From assembly GCA_022009815.1 (NCBI GenBank), contig CP091725.1, forward strand, positions 744,001 to 808,000: a stretch of DNA of 64,000 nt, read 5' to 3'. The position numbers were made by a program, and so were the translations under genes. The notes under the pieces were generated by a model. The model searched no databases and was not told the origin of the DNA. It saw only the letters and a program-made list of their open reading frames with translations. This DNA comes from Bacteroidales bacterium. Lineage in GTDB: Bacteria; Bacteroidota; Bacteroidia; Bacteroidales; Muribaculaceae. Below are positions 19,357-28,192 of the stretch, piece after piece. The first letter of the stretch is position 1, and each line of letters begins with the position of its first letter.

Positions 19357-19518
19357 ATGCAAAGTTTGCGCAAGGTGAGTGGAAAGAATTGAGCTCGCTC
19401 TTTTTCATTTCCCTAACCGCAGCCTAACTTATGCAAAGTTAGCGCAAGGTGAGTGGAAAGAATTGAGCTTGCTCTTTTTCATTTCCCGAACCGCAGCCTA
19501 ACTTATGCAAAGTTAGCG
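19357..19518 (-). promoter_or_regulatory. Tandem promoter-bearing repeat upstream of the BspA-like gene
   Basis: A 74-bp unit occurs twice (19357-19430 and 19431-19504) with the start of a third. Each copy carries, on the minus strand, a dyad built on GAGC-nn-GCTC with A/T-rich arms, then CACTCACCTTGCGC and a -7 box (AAACTTTG, TAACTTTG, TAACTTTG). This is the same design as the elements at 44164 and 54447. It would drive the leftward BspA-like gene from two or three start points. Confidence 0.65.
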
Positions 19519-19606
19519 TTTTCAAACAAAATAGCAAGTGGAACAAGAAAATTTTTTCAGCACATTACAACATTCAATTTCGTCAAACCTATTCCTCCAC
19601 CATCGG

Positions 19607-19681
19607 CTACGAAGACCGCGCCGAATCATTCCTAAAGGCATTCACTGCCGAGGCATAACACTGCGAACTGACACAAAGCAG
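19607..19681 (+). pseudogene. Duplicated 3' end of the gene at 16784-17299
   Basis: Bases 19607-19659 repeat 17248-17300 exactly (53 bp, the last 17 codons and stop). About 27 further bases are similar, up to the shared aaagcagcggga of the terminator. No upstream part of the gene is present. It is a gene remnant that marks the far side of the BspA cassette. Confidence 0.8.
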
Positions 19682-19722
19682 CGGGAGCACCAATTTTTCG
19701 ATTGATGCTCCCGTCTTTTTTC
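19682..19722 (+). terminator. Terminator after the duplicated gene end
   Basis: The stem CGGGAGCA / TGCTCCCG (19682-19689 with 19706-19713), extended by AAT/ATT inside, and a T run. Confidence 0.75.
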
Positions 19723-19737
19723 CAAAGTCCCTATTGC

Positions 19738-19941
19738 CTAATAGAGCAGCAGGAACGTCACACTGACAAGAATTGCCGAGCCTACAACAATGCTCCACAC
19801 CACCGCCGACGATGGTTGTTTCTGCATCAAGGGCTTCTTTTCTGTCGCATGTGCAGACTCTACAGCCTCGCTGCGGTCTGTTTCTTCTTTCAGATTCAAA
19901 TGTACAATGATTTTTGAATCACTCTTCGCGTTCTCAAACAT
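19738..19941 (-). CDS. Small single-pass membrane protein
   Basis: A possible 67-residue protein: a charged N-terminal half, then one membrane helix (AVVWSIVVGSAILVSVTFLLLY) reaching the C-terminus. It could be a tail-anchored regulator. No family is recognised and no clear promoter is seen. Downstream of its start, 19942-20187 is AT-rich sequence without another gene. Confidence 0.45.
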   Translation of the reverse strand: MFENAKSDSKIIVHLNLKEETDRSEAVESAHATEKKPLMQKQPSSAVVWSIVVGSAILVSVTFLLLY

Positions 19942-20187
19942 AACAAATTAAGTTAATCAGCCAAAATAACGATTGCCCATACCATAAATTTCCCAAAATG
20001 GAAGGCTATCCCAACCTTTAAATTTAGCCTATGTTAAACATTACACGTCGGTCGCTCCAACGCATCATTGCAAATATATATTATTATTATTCTGAATCAT
20101 CCAACATTTTCCGCAATATTTTTTTTACCAGCACTATTATCTATCCGTCGCAACACAATATCCACCAGCGACTTACACGCCATACTC

Positions 20188-20682
20188 CTACAGCAACTCC
20201 AACGCTATAGCGGCACATGCCTCGGCATCGGCAAGAGCGTTATGGTGTTTTGTCAAGTCGTATCCGCAATAAGCCGCTACAGTGTGCAGCTGATGGTTGG
20301 GCAGCACGCCCTTGAGCTTCCGGCGCGACGCGCGGCATGTGCAATAGAACTCATATTCAGGATAGTCCATGACATATTTCTCAAATACCGCCCTCAGACA
20401 GCTCTCGTCAAACTGACAGTTGTGAGCCACCAGAGGCAACCCCTCGATAAGAGGCTCTACCTGGCTCCACACATCGGGAAATTCCGGTGCGTCAGCCACA
20501 TCCTCCAATGTCAGCCCATGCACCCGTGTGTTCCAATAAGAGAAGAAGTAGGGATGCGGATAAATAAGACTGTAGAACTTGTCGGTAACCTTTCCGTCTC
20601 TCACCACAACCACTCCCACGCTGCACACACTGCTGTGGCATTGGTTGGCTGTCTCAAAATCTATCGCTGCAAAATTCTTCAT
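20188..20682 (-). CDS. DnaQ-like 3'-5' exonuclease (DEDDh)
   Basis: A 164-residue exonuclease domain protein of the DNA polymerase III epsilon superfamily. The four acidic residues and the histidine are visible: AAIDFETAN (Exo I), VAHNCQFDESCL (Exo II) and HNALADAEACAAIA (Exo III, with H). No polymerase or UvrC part is attached. I start at 20682 (MKNFAAIDFETA), because the longer frame to 20778 covers the promoter. It probably acts in DNA or RNA end trimming. Confidence 0.88.
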   Translation of the reverse strand: MKNFAAIDFETANQCHSSVCSVGVVVVRDGKVTDKFYSLIYPHPYFFSYWNTRVHGLTLEDVADAPEFPDVWSQVEPLIEGLPLVAHNCQFDESCLRAVFEKYVMDYPEYEFYCTCRASRRKLKGVLPNHQLHTVAAYCGYDLTKHHNALADAEACAAIALELL

Positions 20683-20748
20683 AGTCAGTGTCTGTAACGC
20701 CGGCACATGCTTTCCCTCAAGAAAAAGCATTTGCGGTATGTCCTTTCG

Positions 20749-20756
20749 CAAAGTTA
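20749..20756 (-). promoter_or_regulatory. -7 box for the exonuclease gene
   Basis: TAACTTTG on the minus strand, about 67 nt upstream of the start at 20682. Confidence 0.55.
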
Positions 20757-20858
20757 CAAAATGACAGCCCCATTTCACGACTCAAACGCAACATTTTTTA
20801 TGCCGGAATCCGTTATTCCCGTTTTTTTTGTAATTTCGCCGTATAAAAACAGACTGCT

Positions 20859-21548
20859 ATGCTCGAACTCAAGAATATAAACAAAAGTTTCGGCTCGCTG
20901 CAAGTGCTCGACAACGTGTCGGCAACATTCGGCAGAGGCGAGGTGGTGTCGATTGTAGGGCCGAGCGGCGCCGGAAAGACAACGCTGCTCCAGATTGCCG
21001 GAACTCTCGACAAGCCCGACTCGGGCAGCGTCGTTTACGACGGTGTCGACGTGTCGGCAATGCCGGAACGCAAACTGTCGGAATTCCGCAACAAGCGCAT
21101 CGGCTTCGTGTTTCAATTCCATCAGCTGCTGCCGGAGTTCACCGCTTTGGAGAATGTGGCTATCCCGGCGCTGATCCACGGAGAGAGCCGCAGCAAGGCG
21201 CAGGCGAGGGCAAAAGACCTGCTCGAGATGCTTGGACTTGCCAGCCGCGCCGACCACAAACCGATGGAGCTGTCGGGTGGAGAGAAGCAGCGTGTGGCTG
21301 TGGCGCGCGCGCTCATCAACAACCCCGACGTGATTTTTGCCGACGAGCCGTCGGGCAGCCTCGACTCGCACAACAAGGAGGAGCTCCACCGACTTTTCTT
21401 CGACTTGCGCGACCGTTTCAACCAAACGTTTGTCATAGTGACCCACGACGAGGAACTTGCCGCAATGTGCGACCGCACATTGAAGATGCGCGACGGACGG
21501 ATTATTGACCAAACGACAAACAACCAGCAATGCGACGACTGCCAATAG
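20859..21548 (+). CDS. lolD: ABC transporter ATPase, LolD type
   Basis: A 229-residue ATPase with Walker [10 protein letters not shown], a Q-loop, the signature [15 protein letters not shown], Walker [13 protein letters not shown] and the switch histidine in VIVTHDEEL. The closest match is the LolD/MacB group, which powers lipoprotein release from the inner membrane or related transenvelope transport. No membrane partner is adjacent. The next gene, a lipoprotein, overlaps its 3' end by 19 bp. The upstream TAATTTCG (about 20829) is a weak -7 box. Confidence 0.88.
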   Translation: MLELKNINKSFGSLQVLDNVSATFGRGEVVSIVGPSGAGKTTLLQIAGTLDKPDSGSVVYDGVDVSAMPERKLSEFRNKRIGFVFQFHQLLPEFTALENVAIPALIHGESRSKAQARAKDLLEMLGLASRADHKPMELSGGEKQRVAVARALINNPDVIFADEPSGSLDSHNKEELHRLFFDLRDRFNQTFVIVTHDEELAAMCDRTLKMRDGRIIDQTTNNQQCDDCQ

Positions 21549-22175
21549 CCTTCATTCTGGCGATATTCCTACCTTTGATTTGCGCCTGCGGCGACGAGCC
21601 TCGCGATTATGGCGACTTTCTGACCGACATCGTGACCTATGAAGGCTCCAGCGACGACGGCACGGCGATGTTCTCGTTTCAAACACGCGACGATTTACCG
21701 TTGCAGCGTCTCGCCTCCAGCATCAAACTGCCGAGCGACATCGTGGCAGGGCAACGATGCCTGCTGCGCTACACCGTAGTGGGCAACCTCGCCGACGGCA
21801 CTCGCCAAGTGCGCGCCGACGGTTTTGCAATCATCCCCACCGATGGGGCTCGCAAGGCACCTCACAGCGATATGTCGACTTTCCCGGAAACCGAAATCTC
21901 GGTAACCAGCCTATGGCGCAGCGGCACGTTCATCAATCTGAACGGATGGCTGCCCTACTCCGGCAAACTATCAGCTGATGCTTGTCGCCGACGAGCAGAC
22001 GCTCGGCAGCCCGACAATAGAGGCGCGCATTGTCTACAACACGATGGGCGCGCAGACATTGTTCGACCGCCGTGTATATGCCTCTTTCGACGTTTCTGCC
22101 CTATGGAGCCGCGCCACATGCCGACGCCTGTCGATCGGCATCGCCGACCGCACATTCGTCTTTGAGAAAAACTGA
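21530..22175 (+). CDS. Hypothetical lipoprotein, possibly NigD-like (one frameshift)
   Basis: A protein of about 215 residues with lipobox LICAC (Cys20), then [14 protein letters not shown] and a beta-rich domain. It overlaps lolD, so the two are co-translated. The first frame is coherent to about 21970, and the second from 21972 to 22175 ([23 protein letters not shown]). Two added bases, or one removed, near 21970 join them. The N-terminal part recalls NigD-type lipoproteins of Bacteroides, but this match is weak. Confidence 0.65.
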
Positions 22176-22193
22176 CCGCTCAAGCAAAAAAAC

Positions 22194-22240
22194 GAGCACC
22201 GGCGGCGAGCTTCCAATCGATGCCCACCGCCGGTGCTGTA
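22194..22240. terminator. Bidirectional terminator-like hairpin
   Basis: An 11-bp stem AGCACCGGCGG / CCGCCGGTGCT between two converging genes, with A and T runs on either side. Confidence 0.75.
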
Positions 22241-22262
22241 TAATTTATAAAAGCTTGTTGGA

Positions 22263-23365
22263 CTACACGTTGAAACGGAAGTGCATGATGTCGCCATCCT
22301 GCACCACATATTCCTTACCCTCGATGCCGATTTTGCCTGCCTCGCGGCATTGCGACTCGCCTCCGAGTGCCACATAGTCGTCATATTTGATAACCTCGGC
22401 ACGGATAAAACCTTTCTCAAAGTCGGTATGAATCACTCCGGCACACTGCGGTGCCTTGCTGCCTCTGTGATATGTCCAGGCACGCACCTCAAGCGGTCCG
22501 GCTGTGAAGTAGGTCTCCAAGTTGAGCAGATGGAACGCCGAACGGATCAGACGCGACACGCCCGACTCCTTCAAGCCAATTTCCTCAAGAAACATCTGTC
22601 GCTCCTCATAAGTCTCAAACTCAGCAATCTCCGACTCTGTCTGCGCCGCCACGATAAGAATCTCAGCATTCTCGTCTTTCGTTGCCTCACGCACCATGTC
22701 AACATATTTGTTGCCATTGACAGCCGACTTGTCGTCGACGTTGCACACATAAAGCACCGGCTTGTTGGTGAGCAGGAAAAGGTCGTGGGCGGCATGCTGC
22801 TCGTCTTTGGTGTCGAATGTCACCGTGCGCGCCGGCTTGCCCTGGTCGAGAGCCTCCTTGAAGCGGCAAAGCACCTCATACTGTATCTTAGCCTGCTTGT
22901 CGCCACCGGTCTGCGCCTGTTTCTGCACGCGCGTGATGCGGCCCTCGATGGTCTCAAGGTCTTTCAACTGCAATTCGTAGTCGATGATTTCCTTGTCGCG
23001 CACTGGATTGACCGTGCCGTCGACATGCACCACGTTAGGATCATCGAAACAACGCAACACGTGGATTATAGCGTCGGTCTCACGAATGTTTGCCAAGAAC
23101 TTGTTGCCAAGGCCCTCGCCTTTCGACGCGCCTTTAACCAGACCCGCGATGTCGACAATCTCGACCGTGGCGGGCACGATGCGCTGCGGATTGACGATAG
23201 CGGCAAGTTTGTTCAAGCGGTCGTCGGGCACACTGATTACGCCGACGTTGGGCTCGATTGTACAAAAAGGAAAGTTTGCCGACTGCGCCTTGGCGTTCGA
23301 CAAGCAGTTGAAAGAGTGGACTTGCCAACGTTAGGCAGTCCGACAATACCACACTGTAAAGCCAT
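22263..23365 (-). CDS. ychF: Redox-regulated ATPase YchF (Obg-like, one frameshift)
   Basis: With one T added at 23311-23313 (minus-strand TTT to TTTT), the N-terminus reads MALQCGIVGLPNVGKST LFNCLSNAKAQSANFPF, the normal YchF start with its P-loop, and the protein is 367 residues long, the family size. The motifs EIVDIAGLVKGASKGEGLGN (switch region), NVDD and the C-terminal TGS-like domain (KEYVVQDGDIMHFRFNV) follow. YchF is a conserved ribosome-associated P-loop ATPase linked to translation and oxidative stress. A break in such a gene is likely an error in the sequence. Confidence 0.92.
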
Positions 23366-23409
23366 ATATTATATCTTGTTTATTTTCGAATCATTTTGCA
23401 AAGATTCTG

Positions 23410-23417
23410 CAAAGGTA
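23410..23417 (-). promoter_or_regulatory. -7 box for ychF
   Basis: TACCTTTG on the minus strand, 45 nt upstream of the start. Confidence 0.55.
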
Positions 23418-23432
23418 CGAAAAAACTGCCGT

Positions 23433-24278
23433 TTACCGTATCTTTTTGCGGGGGAAAGCGTCGATGAAGCTGCCTGGGGTGATGTTGTAGATGTTCACGC
23501 CTCGGCTCAGGGCATAAGCCTGCAGGGTGTGGTAGGAGCGGAATGCCACATAGAAACTGTAGACAATCTGATACAGCGGATAGTTCATATAATCCTTGCG
23601 CACACGGGCATGCTCATTGTCGGAATCCTTGTAGAAATGAGGCTGGATGGAAACAACATGATTGTCGTCGTCAACACTGATGGTCTTCATCCACGAATGG
23701 TCAGCGCCTGCCACATAAACCGTCTTGAACCCGGCTGCGATGGCAAGCATCAGCGACGGTATCAGCACGTTGCGCGGACGGGGCATCCCAAGCCCTGCCC
23801 GGAAAAGCGCATGGCTGAGCCAACGGCACCCTTCAACGGGGGTCAGATTGTAGCGCTCCACGCTGACGTTGACGTTTGACGCCACCCGGTCAGGAACGGC
23901 AGCCTTCACCGGCACCATAAGCGTCATCCTCCAGTCGGCGGAAGCGATAGCGTCCCACAGCGCTGCCACGGCGGGATTGCCCTGCGGATTGAAGAAATGC
24001 GGATCGGCAAGCACGTAATAGTCGGGTTTCAGCTGGCGGAACAATGGTGTGTTTGCGGCAAAGTTGACTGCCAGCAGACGACGCGACGCAAGAAAGTCGG
24101 AATGGTCGGCAACCGTGTCGTTGAGCGACGGACCGTTGCCAAGCACCACCAGCTCCTCATCCTTCCCTGCCGTAACCGCAACCGACGGACGTCGCGACAA
24201 CAGCGCCACTTTAGCCAAACTCGCCAGCGATTGGGCGAACGCCGACATCCCGGCTGAAATTTTCTCAATCTTACCCAT
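23433..24278 (-). CDS. DUF115/MptE-like protein
   Basis: A 281-residue soluble protein. ELVVLGNGPSLNDTV near residue 45 is the nucleotide-binding-like motif of the DUF115 / MptE-like group. Later come KPDYYVLADPHFF and AIAAGFKTVYVAGADHSWM. Members occur in surface-polysaccharide and glycan loci, where they are thought to act in transfer or recognition of sugars or phosphates. There is no membrane segment. The substrate is unknown. Confidence 0.65.
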   Translation of the reverse strand: MGKIEKISAGMSAFAQSLASLAKVALLSRRPSVAVTAGKDEELVVLGNGPSLNDTVADHSDFLASRRLLAVNFAANTPLFRQLKPDYYVLADPHFFNPQGNPAVAALWDAIASADWRMTLMVPVKAAVPDRVASNVNVSVERYNLTPVEGCRWLSHALFRAGLGMPRPRNVLIPSLMLAIAAGFKTVYVAGADHSWMKTISVDDDNHVVSIQPHFYKDSDNEHARVRKDYMNYPLYQIVYSFYVAFRSYHTLQAYALSRGVNIYNITPGSFIDAFPRKKIR

Positions 24279-24289
24279 ATCAGGAAACG

Positions 24290-24336
24290 TTTAAAAAGCG
24301 TGCGTCTGACAGCTTGGAGTCAGACACACGCTTCAT
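24290..24336 (-). terminator. Terminator of the HU gene
   Basis: A long stem (24296-24310 with 24319-24333, two mismatches), followed on the minus strand by TTTTT. Confidence 0.85.
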
Positions 24337-24362
24337 TTTGTTAATAAAAGAAGATGTAAGTC

Positions 24363-24635
24363 TTATTTTACTTTGCCAGCCAATTCAGCACCAGCTTTGA
24401 ATTTGATAGCCTTGCGTGCAGGAATTGTGATTTTTTCTTTAGTCGCAGGGTTGATACCCGTTCTTTCTCCCTTTTCTACAACTGCAAAAGTGCCGAAACC
24501 GATAAGAGCCACTTTGTCGTCCTTTGCCAATGCTTCTGCGATAGCCTCCAATGTAGCGTCGAGTGCGCCCTTGGCCTGTACTTTTGTCAATTCTGCCTTT
24601 TCAGCAATTGCGTTGATTAATTCTGCCTTATTCAT
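24363..24635 (-). CDS. hup: HU-family DNA-binding protein
   Basis: A 90-residue histone-like protein, full length. MNKAELINAIAEKAELTKVQAKGAL is the dimerisation helix pair. GFGTFAVVEKGERTGINPATKEKITIPARKAIKFKAG holds the DNA-binding arm with its conserved NP and the RKA motif. HU bends and compacts DNA and helps many DNA transactions. It is monocistronic with its own promoter and terminator. Confidence 0.96.
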   Translation of the reverse strand: MNKAELINAIAEKAELTKVQAKGALDATLEAIAEALAKDDKVALIGFGTFAVVEKGERTGINPATKEKITIPARKAIKFKAGAELAGKVK

Positions 24636-24665
24636 AATAATTTATTTAGGTTTATAGTTTTCTCG

Positions 24666-24673
24666 ACAAATGT
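24666..24673 (-). promoter_or_regulatory. -7 box for hup
   Basis: TACATTTG on the minus strand, 30 nt before the start. The following 24680-24850 is AT-rich and contains no gene I can support. Confidence 0.6.
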
Positions 24674-24855
24674 ATACTATTCCACGGAATAAAACAACAA
24701 AATAAAAGAAAAATTAAAAAAACATCTTTTTTTTATTAAATTTTCGCCCTAAACGCCCCGATTCAACATAAATCAAGCCATACGAAAATGCCTTCTTGTC
24801 AATTTCTAACGGCCATTTAGCCGATAAGACCATAACGGGAAAATTGCATATAATA

Positions 24856-24863
24856 TAAATTTG
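24856..24863 (+). promoter_or_regulatory. -7 box for the gene at 24917
   Basis: TAAATTTG. The leader after it contains a very GC-rich hairpin (CCCCCG/CGGGGG, 24889-24900) shortly before the start codon. Confidence 0.5.
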
Positions 24864-24916
24864 TCGTGTGATTAGAACCCCAAAGCCCCCCGCGGGGGCA
24901 AATTTACAACAAAATT

Positions 24917-25280
24917 ATGTATCAAGGGAAAAGAAAAATCATGCGTCTTGACGAATATAATGAAAGGCGCAAAGAGATAATCGCAACAAAATGCGGAGCG
25001 GTCTGGAATGCGTTCACAGAGTTGGAGGGCTTGATAAACAAAACAGCTACAACTTGTCCGACAACATCTAAAGTTCGTAGGCGATGGTGTCAATGGCATC
25101 CTTCAGCCGTTTGCGGGTTATGCGAAGTTGAAGTTTGATCTTGGAACCAGCGAATTTGCCGATATTGGTTCAAGTTACGCTGAATTCTGGACCCACCATA
25201 GTTCGAAGGAGCGTGCTACGGATGCGCTGGTGCTGATTTATGAGAGAGTCTTGGAGCAGCAGCAGAAGAATAAGCTGTAG
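24917..25280 (+). CDS. Unknown small protein (one frameshift)
   Basis: The frame from 24917 (MYQGKRKIMRLDEYNERRKEI) is open to 25138, but the coherent sequence shifts frame at the A3 run 25070-25072. With two A residues added, the protein continues KKFVGDGVNGILQPFAGYAK ... ERATDALVLIYERVLEQQQ and ends at 25280, about 121 residues, hydrophilic and mostly helical. I do not recognise it. An inner start at 24950 is also possible. It may equally be a decaying gene. The following 25281-25392 holds nothing clear. Confidence 0.5.
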
Positions 25281-25392
25281 GATTGCGATTTGTCTTTTGG
25301 AGGATAGGGCTATAAACGAGTCAATGAGAGAACCCTGACAAGCTCCCTGCATTCAGCGCGCCCATATCTGCGGTGCCCATACGGACAGACAT

Positions 25393-25441
25393 CGTTAAAA
25401 AAACAAGGTTCAAATAATTGAATTGCAATCATTTGAACCTT
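25393..25441 (-). terminator. Terminator of tRNA-Pro
   Basis: An 11-bp perfect stem aaggttcaaat / atttgaacctt (25405-25415 with 25431-25441), with a T run on the minus strand. Confidence 0.8.
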
Positions 25442-25447
25442 AAACTG

Positions 25448-25522
25448 TCGGGGTGACTGGATTCGAACCAGCGACCACACGCCCCCCAGACGTGTACTCT
25501 AACCGGACTGAGCTACGCCCCG
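25448..25522 (-). tRNA. tRNA-Pro (GGG)
   Basis: A 75-nt cloverleaf on the minus strand. The anticodon loop CTGGGGG gives anticodon GGG, and the D and T arms are standard. The acceptor stem has one C-A mismatch. CCA is not encoded. Confidence 0.92.
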
Positions 25523-25532
25523 AATACGGTTG

Positions 25533-25540
25533 CAAAGGTA
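25533..25540 (-). promoter_or_regulatory. -7 box of tRNA-Pro
   Basis: TACCTTTG on the minus strand, 10 nt before the tRNA 5' end. Confidence 0.6.
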
Positions 25541-25653
25541 CGAATTTTCTGAAAAAGTGCAATAGAGTATTGCCGTTTTTTCATTTCTTTCAAGAAAATC
25601 CGATGTGTTTGTCAGTTTCTGTGTAAATTTGTGGAAATTTTTCGGAAAACAGT

Positions 25654-26860
25654 ATGGTGAATATCCCTTTTGAAATATTCGACTATGAAATCTACGGCTA
25701 TGCCGCATTGGCGATTGCCGCTATAGTGCTGTCGGTTGTCACAATCAGACGCAAGGCGGCGCTGTCGCATTGGGTTGCCGACAACGCTCTCGACGCCGAT
25801 GCCGACGAGGCTATGCCGCTGCCCGCCCTTTCAGTGATTGTGCTTACCAGCGGTTGCGACGCCGAGCTGCTCGCCTCAAACATCCCGCTGATGATGTCGC
25901 AGAATTATCCCGATTTCGAGATTATTGTTGTGAATGCCGATGCTTCCGAGAGTGTCGACGACGCGATGACTCTCCTGCAGGTTGAATATCCGCAACTGCG
26001 GTCTACGTTTATCCCCGACAGCACCGCCAATGTGTCGAAGCGCAAACTCGGCATAACTCTCGGTGTAAAGGCTGCCAAACGACATTGTGGAGGTCACCTC
26101 CGCAAAGTGCCGGCCGCAAAGCGACCTGTGGCTGAGATGCATCGGACGTCATTTCGACGACTATACCGACGTAGTTTTGGGCTATTCCCACAACGACCAC
26201 AGCAACGACCGCGGCCTCGGCCACCGCTACCGCACGTTTGACAACTGCGACGATGCGTCGCGCTATCTTGCCGCTGCTATCCACGGCAACACATACCGCG
26301 CCTGTGCCAACAATGTGGCATACAAGCGGTCGGCGTTTTTCGCAGTGAAAGGATTCTCTTCGTCGCTCAACCTGAAATACGGCGACGACGATATTTTTAT
26401 CAGCGAGATTGCCGACGGCGACAATGTTGCAGTCGAGCTATCGCCTGAAAGCATTCTGGTGGAGCACAACGACTCCTTCGCCTACACGTCGAAACTCAAC
26501 AAGGAGCGGCATTTCTTCACGCAGAAATTCCTGCGGTCGCGCATCCCGGGCATCCGTCTGCTCACAAACGTGGCATACTATCTCTACCTGCTGCTTGCCG
26601 CCGCGGGCGTGGCATATCCCGCCATGCTTTATCTCAACGGCGACGGCGAATGGCTGAAACCCACCGTTCTGGCATCGGTGGCCGCCGTAATCTACCTGAT
26701 AGAGACCCTGATTTTCATCTTCGCCAAGCGACGCACAGCCACAGTGCTGCAGTCGCCGCGCCAATTCTTCTGCCTGCCGCTATTCCGCTTTGCCAAGCCT
26801 TTCATCAACGGGCTTCTCAACTGGCACTCCCAGCAGGGCGACAACTACACCTGGGAATAA
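25654..26860 (+). CDS. Membrane-anchored family 2 glycosyltransferase (one frameshift)
   Basis: About 402 residues. One N-terminal membrane helix (YAALAIAAIVLSVVTI), a GT-A domain (LPALSVIVLTSG, DFEIIVVNADASE, then DDDIFISEI as the acidic motif) and two membrane helices near the C-terminus. The first frame ends in noise after VKAAK. Two A residues added at 26077-26079 give AKNDIVEVTSAKCRP, the position of the usual metal-binding acidic pair. The family transfers sugars from nucleotide donors to lipids or polysaccharides. The permease gene follows after 16 nt. Confidence 0.83.
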
Positions 26861-26876
26861 CAAAAAACTCAATAAT

Positions 26877-28137
26877 ATGCAACTGAAATACAACCTTAAC
26901 GACAAGCCTCCAGTCATCCACACTCTGCTTTACGGACTGCAGTGGCTCGTGATTGCCATCCCCAACGTGGTCACCATCGGCATGTTGGCGAAATTGCAGT
27001 TCGGCGACGACATCCAGATGCAGACATCCTATCTGCAGTCGGTCTACTTCGTGCTTGGACTGACAATGCTTGTCCAGGCATTCTGGGGACACCGTCTGCC
27101 GCTGGTTGTAGGCCCTGCCGCAGTCTTGATTGTCGGCATCCTGTCGGCGTCGGCAAGCAGCAGTTTCAATGCCATCTACACCGCAGTGGCCATCGGCGGC
27201 GCCACGCTGCTGCTGTTGTCGGTGTCGGGGCTGCTCGGCAAGGTGGCGCGCATCTTCACGCCACGCGTAATCGTTGTGATTCTCGGGCTGATAGCCATGA
27301 CTCTCGCCCCAGTGATCATATCGCTGCTCTTCGGCGAGGGGCACGACCTTTTCAGCTTCGCATTCTTCCTTGTCGGACTTATCGCCACGTTCGCCCTTGA
27401 GCGGTTTCTACGCGGCGTGGGCAAGTCGCTCACGGTGATGATTGTCACGGTTGCCGGCTCATTTGTCTACTTCCTGTTCAACGGTATGCCTGAAGTGCAG
27501 TCTGCCGGCTACACCACCGACATCGACAAACTGATAATCAAGCCCGAAGTTGACATTCCTGTGGTCATCTCGTTCTTAGTGTGCTTCTTCGCACTGCTCA
27601 TCAACGAATTGGGTTCCATAGAGTCGGTGCGCAGCCTCATCGGCGCCGCCGACAACGGCAAAATGCGCCGCGGTTGCGCCGTGACAGGCGCCGGCAACAT
27701 TCTTGCCGGCATGATGGGCGTGATCGGCCCTGTGGATTATTCTATTTCTCCCGGAATCATCTCATCCACACGCTGCGCCTCGCTCGCTACAATCGTCCCC
27801 TGCGCCATCGGACTGCTCGCATGCGCCTGTATGCCCGACGCCGTGGTGTGGCTCACCCAGCTTCCGAATGTCGTAATCGGACTGATTCTGTCGTATGTCG
27901 TTATTCTCCAGCTCGCTGCAGCGTTCAGCATGATGTCGGAGAAGAAAACAGTCAAGTCATTCGACCACGCTTTGACCATCGCGCTGCCTCTGATTGTGGC
28001 TCTTCTTGTGGCATTTATTCCGCCCACTGTAGGCGAAGATTTGCCGATAGCCTTGCGCCCAATTCTCACAAACGGATTTGTTATTGGTGTTCTATTAGTC
28101 GTTTCTTGAACACATAGTCTTTTTGAGAAAGAACTAA
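26877..28137 (+). CDS. Uracil/xanthine permease, NCS2 family (frameshift at the 3' end)
   Basis: A transporter of about 420 residues with 12-14 helices. MQLKYNLNDKPPVIHTLLYGLQW, VVGPAAVLIVGI, LINELGSIESVRSLIG and GPVDYSISPGIISST are NCS2 features: a nucleobase symporter with the acidic residue of helix 8. The frame stops at 28109. Two T residues added at 28102-28104 give VVFLEHIVFLRKN and a natural end at 28137. The start at 26877 is preferred over one at 26790, which lies within the glycosyltransferase gene. Confidence 0.87.
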
Positions 28138-28161
28138 GAACAATTATTGTTCCGTTCTTGT

Positions 28162-28169
28162 TAAATTTG
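28162..28169 (+). promoter_or_regulatory. -7 box of the TolC export operon
   Basis: TAAATTTG, 23 nt before the start at 28193. Just upstream, AAGAAC/GTTCTT (28138-28159) can form a hairpin that may end the permease transcript. Confidence 0.55.
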
Positions 28170-28192
28170 TATCCGAATTAGCAAGAACAACT

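Noticed and set aside
22281..23879. Long (532-codon) rightward open frame opposite ychF and the DUF115-like gene
   Set aside because: It runs antisense across two well-supported genes and has no promoter, start context or recognisable domain. It is a by-product of GC-rich codon use on the other strand.
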